Source: Sulfitobacter noctilucae
Lineage (GTDB): Bacteria; Pseudomonadota; Alphaproteobacteria; Rhodobacterales; Rhodobacteraceae
Reading direction: 5' to 3'
NCBI RefSeq assembly: GCF_000622365.1
Contig: NZ_JASC01000013.1
Span: forward strand, 620,001 to 684,000
DNA: 64,000 bases
Part shown: one piece after another, positions 59,453 to 64,000 of the stretch
Numbering within the stretch: the first letter of the stretch is position 1
Layout: the number at the start of each line of letters is the position of its first letter
The notes under the pieces: model-generated
What the model was told of the DNA's origin: nothing
Databases searched by the model: none
Seen by the model: only the letters and a program-made list of their open reading frames with translations
Position numbers and translations under genes: made by a program

Positions 59453-60982
59453 TCAAAGTCTGATATCGAGGCCGACAGTGGCCGCGAGAGTAAGATCGAT
59501 CTGATGTGCAGCAGCGTCGTGCTGGATTTCGTTGATTGTCGTTTTAGACGTCTGATGAGAACCGGTCTCGCCGCTATCGCCGGTTTGATCTGGATTATCG
59601 CCGAAGAACGAAAACGCGATATCACTATACCCGATATTCTCGAACGCGGTTTCCAGGCTGGCGATATGACGGCGCAGGAGGTCCATCGTTTCAGGACGTT
59701 CGGCAAGTACGCTGACCACAATGCCACTTTCGGAAGAGGAAAGGGCAAGCCGTACGCGACCAAGCTCTTCGGGGCTGAGCGATATCCCAACCGGTCGGTT
59801 TGGCATGTGCTGTAAAGCTTCAACGATCTGTCGGGACAGATGTTGCGGCATGTCAGTGCGTGTCAGCGGTGTCGTTCCTTGCGTTGCTTGGATCGTGGCC
59901 GCATCGGCACGAAGCCCGGTTAGTGGATCAATGTCGCTTGCGAATGCTGTATTCAGTTTCGCTTCTGGCAGGGGGGGCACCGGGGCGAGAGGGGGCGCAA
60001 TTGTGAATACCCCGCTACCAGCCAAAACTTTCGGCCCAATCTGCGCATTGGCTGTCACGTTTTCGGATGCTACTGCGGCGGTCGTCCTGCCATATAATGC
60101 AGGAGTTTGCAGGCTCATACTCTTATATCCAAGTTGGGGCTTGGGTTTAGCAGGTTGTGTTGATGTGGCGGTTTTCAGTTGCTGTGTCGCATCTTGTAAA
60201 GCAGCCTCTGATGCTTTCGGGTTCTGAGACATCTCTGTTAGTGGTGCTTGCGCAATGAATGATCCATTCAGATTATATCTGTGTGCGTTGACGCCTGAGG
60301 CGTTTTCAGTCGGTAGGGATGGTGCCGGCGCTGGCGTTGAACTGCGTAGAGATGAGTCAATTTTGCTCTTTGATGCTGCCATTCTCTGAGTTGGGGTTTC
60401 AGATGAGAGGGGGACTGCTTTGGCCTCAGTGGCCTTTCCGCCTACCTGGTGTGCATCATTAGGCTTCGGAACCGCTGCATCGGGCATTGATGTGCTGGTG
60501 ATGGGCTGAATAGCGTGCCCCATTTCGCGCGTGGCACCACCTTCGGTCACAGGAGGGTTTGCCGGAAGGTTCAGAACAGAAACCTTACTCATGTCCAACG
60601 AGACCCTCGTTTCTGGTACATCATTCGCCATAGCGTTGGTGCGCAGCGGCAATGTTTCGGCCTTTAGTGCCGTCGTTTGGTTGGGCTTGCTGGATTGAGG
60701 CAAATTCAGCCCGGATTCGTCGCGCGGCTTCGAACTGGCGTCATCCGCATCTATGTCCGGTGGTGCATCCGTGTCTGAATCGGTTGCCTGCGCCAATTCG
60801 GTTTTGCCCTGAGCTGCTTTTGTAATTGGCACAGGTGACGCTGCTTGAAAAACGGCGTCAAAGGTAGCCACATCCGCCTGTGCCCTCTCATCGAGCGCAA
60901 AATTGTCAGTCTGGCGTGATTCCTGAGTTGTCCCCGTCGATGGGTTTGCCGATTGCTGGGTCAGATTAAGAATTGACTGCAC
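59453..60982 (-). CDS. fliK: Flagellar hook-length control protein FliK
   Basis: A 509-residue protein with a long low-complexity, Pro/Ser/Thr/Ala-rich N-terminal part (ruler) and a C-terminal Flg_hook domain (VGISLSPEELGRVRLALSSSESGIVVSVLAERPETMDLLRRH). It measures hook length and switches export specificity. It is encoded just ahead of flgD. Confidence 0.9.
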   Translation of the reverse strand: MQSILNLTQQSANPSTGTTQESRQTDNFALDERAQADVATFDAVFQAASPVPITKAAQGKTELAQATDSDTDAPPDIDADDASSKPRDESGLNLPQSSKPNQTTALKAETLPLRTNAMANDVPETRVSLDMSKVSVLNLPANPPVTEGGATREMGHAIQPITSTSMPDAAVPKPNDAHQVGGKATEAKAVPLSSETPTQRMAASKSKIDSSLRSSTPAPAPSLPTENASGVNAHRYNLNGSFIAQAPLTEMSQNPKASEAALQDATQQLKTATSTQPAKPKPQLGYKSMSLQTPALYGRTTAAVASENVTANAQIGPKVLAGSGVFTIAPPLAPVPPLPEAKLNTAFASDIDPLTGLRADAATIQATQGTTPLTRTDMPQHLSRQIVEALQHMPNRPVGISLSPEELGRVRLALSSSESGIVVSVLAERPETMDLLRRHIASLETAFENIGYSDIAFSFFGDNPDQTGDSGETGSHQTSKTTINEIQHDAAAHQIDLTLAATVGLDIRL

Positions 60983-61097
60983 AGTGTTCTCCGGGAGTTC
61001 TTCTCCGTTTGAAACGCTTATGGCCGCACATCGTTACCAGTTGTTTACTGGATTAGGCGCATGATCGACAAAATAGACCGCAATTTAAGGACCAACC

Positions 61098-61385
61098 ATG
61101 GACCCGATCCGCGCCGTACCCGCAAAATCAAACATGGCGATACGAGATGCGCCACTCCTTGAAGCTGCCGAGAAGCTGGAGGCGAGTTTCCTTGCAGAAA
61201 TGTTGAAAGCAGCAGGGTTTGGGACCTCGAGAGAAGAATTCGGCGGTGGTGCGGGAGAAGACCAATTTGCCTCTTTCCTGGTCCAGGAACACGCGATGGC
61301 AATGGTCCGTGCGGGCGGTATCGGACTAAGCGAATCGATTTACGAAGCTTTGAAGGAGCAGCAAGATGACAGACAAGATACGTAA
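61098..61385 (+). CDS. FlgJ-like rod-binding protein
   Basis: A 95-residue protein with the rod-binding (CheL/FlgJ N-terminal) domain: LEASFLAEMLKAAGFG and GEDQFASFLVQEHAMAMVRAGGIGLSESIYEAL. It lacks the muramidase half of FlgJ. Its end overlaps the next gene by 20 bp. Confidence 0.85.
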   Translation: MDPIRAVPAKSNMAIRDAPLLEAAEKLEASFLAEMLKAAGFGTSREEFGGGAGEDQFASFLVQEHAMAMVRAGGIGLSESIYEALKEQQDDRQDT

Positions 61386-61728
61386 AGCCACCACAGATGA
61401 ATTGAACGATCTGCTGGACGAAGAACGCGAAGCGCTTTTGCAAGGCGATCTGGAAAAGCTGGCCGGACTCCTGGTGCCTAAAGAGACATTGATAGAGGCG
61501 TTGAACGCCGAAGCACAAACGGATCTTCCGCTGATGCAGATGCTTGATGGCAAGGTAAAGCGGAATCAGCTGCTGCTGAATGGTGCGCTGGACGGTATCC
61601 GCACAGTGTCGCAACGGATGGCCCGTTTGCGCGAAGTGAAGGGTGCGCTGGAAACCTATGGGGCGGATGGCAAGCGGCATAACCTGCCGGCCGGCACTAC
61701 CGACTGCTCTGTTGAACGACGTGCATAA
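61366..61728 (+). CDS. FlgN-like flagellar export chaperone
   Basis: A 120-residue helical protein (LNDLLDEEREALLQGDLEKLAGLLVPKETLIEAL) matching the size and pattern of FlgN-family chaperones for hook-associated proteins. It overlaps the rod-binding gene. Confidence 0.75.
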   Translation: MTDKIRKATTDELNDLLDEEREALLQGDLEKLAGLLVPKETLIEALNAEAQTDLPLMQMLDGKVKRNQLLLNGALDGIRTVSQRMARLREVKGALETYGADGKRHNLPAGTTDCSVERRA

Positions 61729-61933
61729 GCGTTTGACTAAAAACGGTTTGAATTGCGCCGTCGATATTCAGGAACCCTTAACAACTCTAGTCCAAATCTG
61801 AGCGTGCATCCGAGGTCGGGTGGCGCATCGCTTTCAACTCAAGCGAATGCATTCGTCAGAAAGACATGTCGTCTATCCCATCCAGGGCCGGGCATCACAG
61901 GCGCAAAGCGCTAATGACTAAAGGAAAAGCTTC

Positions 61934-62761
61934 ATGTCGAGCATTCTTACTAACAATGGTGCAATGGTTGCACTTCAGACTCTGAAATCCATCAACTCCA
62001 ACCTGTCCGACACGCAAAATCAGATTGCGACTGGTAAGGAAATCGGGTCTGCCAAAGACAACTCGGCCATTTGGTCGATCTCGAAAGTGATGGAAGCGGA
62101 TGTTGCCGGTTTTGCTGCGGTATCCAAGTCGCTTGCGGTTGGCGAAGCGACTTTGGGTGTTGCTTCCGCCGGTGCTGAATCAATCGTCGAAACGCTGAAA
62201 GAGATGGAAGCGCTTGCGGTTGCCGGGGGTAGCGAAACGGCTGACTTCACAAAAATCCAGGCGGATATGGTGCAGAAAGCAGCCCAGATTACCGATACGA
62301 TTGAAGCGGCACAGTTTAACGGCGTAAACCTGCTGTCTTCCGCTGGCGACCCACTGACGATTGTATCATCTGTCAACCGCGTTGGAACAGCTGCAGCAAC
62401 TACTGATACTATCTCTGTTGCAAACCTCGATTTCGAAGCCAACATTGATGTTGCAGGGATGACTGCGATTGCTTCCTCCGCAGACGCAGCAACAGCATTC
62501 GGCGAGATCCAGGCCTTTCTGGCGACGGCTTTGACCGGTGCGTCCACAATCGGCGCCGCGGCAAGTCGGGTTGATAACCAGGCCACTTTTGTCAACAAGC
62601 TGAGTGACTCTCTCGAGGCTGGTATTGGCGCATTGGTCGATGCTGATATGGAAGCTGCCTCCGCGCGTTTGCAGGCACTCCAAACTCAGCAACAGCTGGG
62701 CGTTCAGGCTCTGTCGATCGCCAACCAGGCACCGCAGACGATCCTGTCTCTCTTCCGTTAA
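61934..62761 (+). CDS. fliC: Flagellin
   Basis: A 275-residue short flagellin with conserved N-terminal (SSILTNNGAMVALQTLKSINSNL) and C-terminal (GVQALSIANQAPQTILSLFR) coiled-coil ends forming the filament core. The short variable middle is usual in Rhodobacteraceae. The upstream 205-bp gap holds its promoter. Confidence 0.95.
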   Translation: MSSILTNNGAMVALQTLKSINSNLSDTQNQIATGKEIGSAKDNSAIWSISKVMEADVAGFAAVSKSLAVGEATLGVASAGAESIVETLKEMEALAVAGGSETADFTKIQADMVQKAAQITDTIEAAQFNGVNLLSSAGDPLTIVSSVNRVGTAAATTDTISVANLDFEANIDVAGMTAIASSADAATAFGEIQAFLATALTGASTIGAAASRVDNQATFVNKLSDSLEAGIGALVDADMEAASARLQALQTQQQLGVQALSIANQAPQTILSLFR

Positions 62762-62771
62762 GCCATTGGGA

Positions 62772-62798
62772 TCGGGGGGCGGAGCATCCTTCCCCCGA
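62772..62798 (+). terminator. Hairpin after flagellin
   Basis: TCGGGGG pairs with CCCCCGA with a 13-base loop, about 10 bp after the flagellin stop. There is no T-run, so it may stabilise flagellin mRNA rather than stop transcription. Confidence 0.5.
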
Positions 62799-62834
62799 CA
62801 CCCGCGTACCATTCAATAAAAGGTAAGGTTTAAC

Positions 62835-63206
62835 GTGAACGCATCATTAAGAGCCCAACACGCCTATGCGCCGACTTCTGCGCCGATCCGATCCGCGCGG
62901 AGTATCGAATACGACGTCATCGCAAGGATCACCTTTCGTCTCAAGAGAGCGATCGAGAGCGACAAATTTGGAGATATCGTTGAAGCCCTGCATGAAAACC
63001 GGGATTTATGGCGCGCCTTAGCTGTCGATGTTGCAGATCCCGACAACCAATTGCCGAAAGATTTGCGTGCGCGCATTTTCTATCTTGCCAAATTTACAGA
63101 TATCCACACCAGCAAAGTGATACGTCGCGAGGATAATGCCATCGCTCTTCTCGAAATCAATACGGCTATCCTGCGAGGGCTGAAGCCAGCGGGGATTGAC
63201 CAATGA
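62835..63206 (+). CDS. flaF: Flagellar regulator FlaF
   Basis: A 123-residue helical protein required for flagellin production. RSARSIEYDVIARITFRL and the LPKDLRARIFYLAKFT stretch are family marks. It overlaps flbT by 4 bp. Confidence 0.92.
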   Translation: MNASLRAQHAYAPTSAPIRSARSIEYDVIARITFRLKRAIESDKFGDIVEALHENRDLWRALAVDVADPDNQLPKDLRARIFYLAKFTDIHTSKVIRREDNAIALLEINTAILRGLKPAGIDQ

Positions 63207-63607
63207 GCGGTCTGGTTCTCAAGCTGAGTCCGAAGGAGCGCGTCTTGATCAACGGTGCTGTGATCGAGAATGGCGATCGGCGTAGCAGATTGTCTATCAT
63301 GACGCCCGACGCACATATTCTACGTTTGCGCGACGCAATACATCCGGATCAGGCGACGACACCTGTACGCCGTGCTTGCCTAGCCATTCAAATGGTCCTT
63401 TCCGGGGACACCAGTTCGCGTAAAGCGCATCATGGGTTGTTGCGACAGGTCGAAGAATTAAGCCAGGTTTTTCAGGATATTGATAGCCGTCGGATTTTGG
63501 CGGAGGCCAGTGAAGCGGTAATCGATGGACAACATTATCGCGCGCTGAAGTCGCTGCGCGGCATGTTGCCTCGGGAAGATCGCCTTTTGGCGATCAGGCC
63601 AAGCTGA
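63203..63607 (+). CDS. flbT: Flagellin mRNA regulator FlbT
   Basis: A 134-residue post-transcriptional repressor that acts on the flagellin mRNA leader in Caulobacter. LKLSPKERVLINGAVIENGDRR is the conserved N-terminus. It overlaps flaF at its start and the next gene by one base at its stop. Confidence 0.93.
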   Translation: MSGLVLKLSPKERVLINGAVIENGDRRSRLSIMTPDAHILRLRDAIHPDQATTPVRRACLAIQMVLSGDTSSRKAHHGLLRQVEELSQVFQDIDSRRILAEASEAVIDGQHYRALKSLRGMLPREDRLLAIRPS

Positions 63608-64000
63608 TGTACCAGCCAGTCGTTCCAGCCAGCGGTCTGACAGGATGGCGCTTTCTCCAGCGCACGTACGATTCTCAATTCGCCAGCTTTAACCAATCTA
63701 CCGTTCTTCAGCGGGACACAGAGTATTTCGCCGATAAGATTTCGGAGATATCCAGTGCCGAGGAACTGGTTTCGGACCGGCGTTTGCTCAGCGTTGCTTT
63801 GGGTGCATTCGGTCTGCAGGATGACATCAACAATAGATATTTTATCCAGAAGGTTCTGGAAGAGGGCACTGCCAGCAGCGACACCCTTGCGGTTCGGCTG
63901 TCTGACAGCCGGTACCAGGATTTGTCCGATGCCTTCGGTTTCGGCCCGGCTGCCTCGAACCAAATAGGGACGGGCAATTTTGCCGAGGACATCATCGCGC
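63607..64000 (+). CDS. DUF1217 flagellar protein (partial)
   Basis: Starts at ATG 63607 overlapping the flbT TGA and runs off the window edge after 131 codons. MYQPVVPASGLTGWRFLQRT and RRLLSVALGAFGLQDDINNR match the DUF1217 family, found only in alphaproteobacterial flagellar clusters. Function unknown. Confidence 0.85.
   Translation, partial: MYQPVVPASGLTGWRFLQRTYDSQFASFNQSTVLQRDTEYFADKISEISSAEELVSDRRLLSVALGAFGLQDDINNRYFIQKVLEEGTASSDTLAVRLSDSRYQDLSDAFGFGPAASNQIGTGNFAEDIIA

Noticed and set aside
61740..61933. Sigma-54 promoter ahead of flagellin (TGGCGC...)
   Set aside because: The spacing between the GG and GC elements is wrong.

Overview
The window is a chromosomal segment of an alphaproteobacterium, most likely a Roseobacter-group member of the Rhodobacteraceae. 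Signs of this are the order rpsT-dnaA-dnaN-recF-gyrB, the mutM/ubiE/ubiB block, the divergent serC/serB pair with serA, Hint-domain secreted proteins, an IalB-like protein, and a flagellar block with flaF, flbT, a short flagellin and a DUF1217 protein. No 16S gene is present, so genus is not assigned.

Region 1 (1-909) is flanking DNA with a DUF421 membrane protein and a DUF3253 protein. Region 2 (910-17340) is an accessory island of 16,431 bp placed directly against the gyrB stop codon. Its ends are inverted repeats starting 5'-TGTAGG and ending CCTACA-3'. A 5-bp direct repeat, CTTTG, lies on both sides, and several copies of a GCGCATAATTTTGCGC-like motif lie just inside both ends. This is the architecture of a Tn7/Tn5053-type transposon, but no transposase of that type is present. 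The cargo looks defensive: a giant transglutaminase-like/DUF4011/SF1-helicase/Vsr-like nuclease protein, a DUF433 antitoxin-like protein, an SbcC/YhaN-type ATPase with an SbcD/YhaO-type nuclease, and an anti-phage dCTP deaminase. A small divergent gene lies near the deaminase. A complete IS3-family element and a decayed zinc-ribbon fragment interrupt the island. All larger cargo genes run on the minus strand, the same direction as gyrB.

Region 3 (17346-24384) is the replication block gyrB, recF, dnaN, dnaA and rpsT, all on minus, with two paired perfect palindromes between dnaN and recF and one perfect DnaA box beside the rpsT terminator. Region 4 (24385-42367) is housekeeping: a 25-residue membrane peptide, enoyl-CoA hydratase, mutM, ubiE-ubiB, a thiolase, an App1-type phosphatase, serA, serC/serB, asparaginase, IalB, rlmN, dapD and small proteins. 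Region 5 (42374-45050) holds two adjacent Hint-domain proteins, the second with its catalytic residues lost. Region 6 (45336-51073) holds dapE, an acetyltransferase, a DUF2064 protein, rnr and a lytic transglycosylase.

Region 7 (51103-58766) is a polyamine uptake and catabolism cluster: aminotransferase, GntR regulator, PotFGHI-type ABC transporter and a PuuB-like oxidase. Region 8 (58763-64000) is flagellar: flgD and fliK on minus, then a rod-binding protein, flgN-like, flagellin, flaF, flbT and a DUF1217 protein cut by the window edge, on plus.
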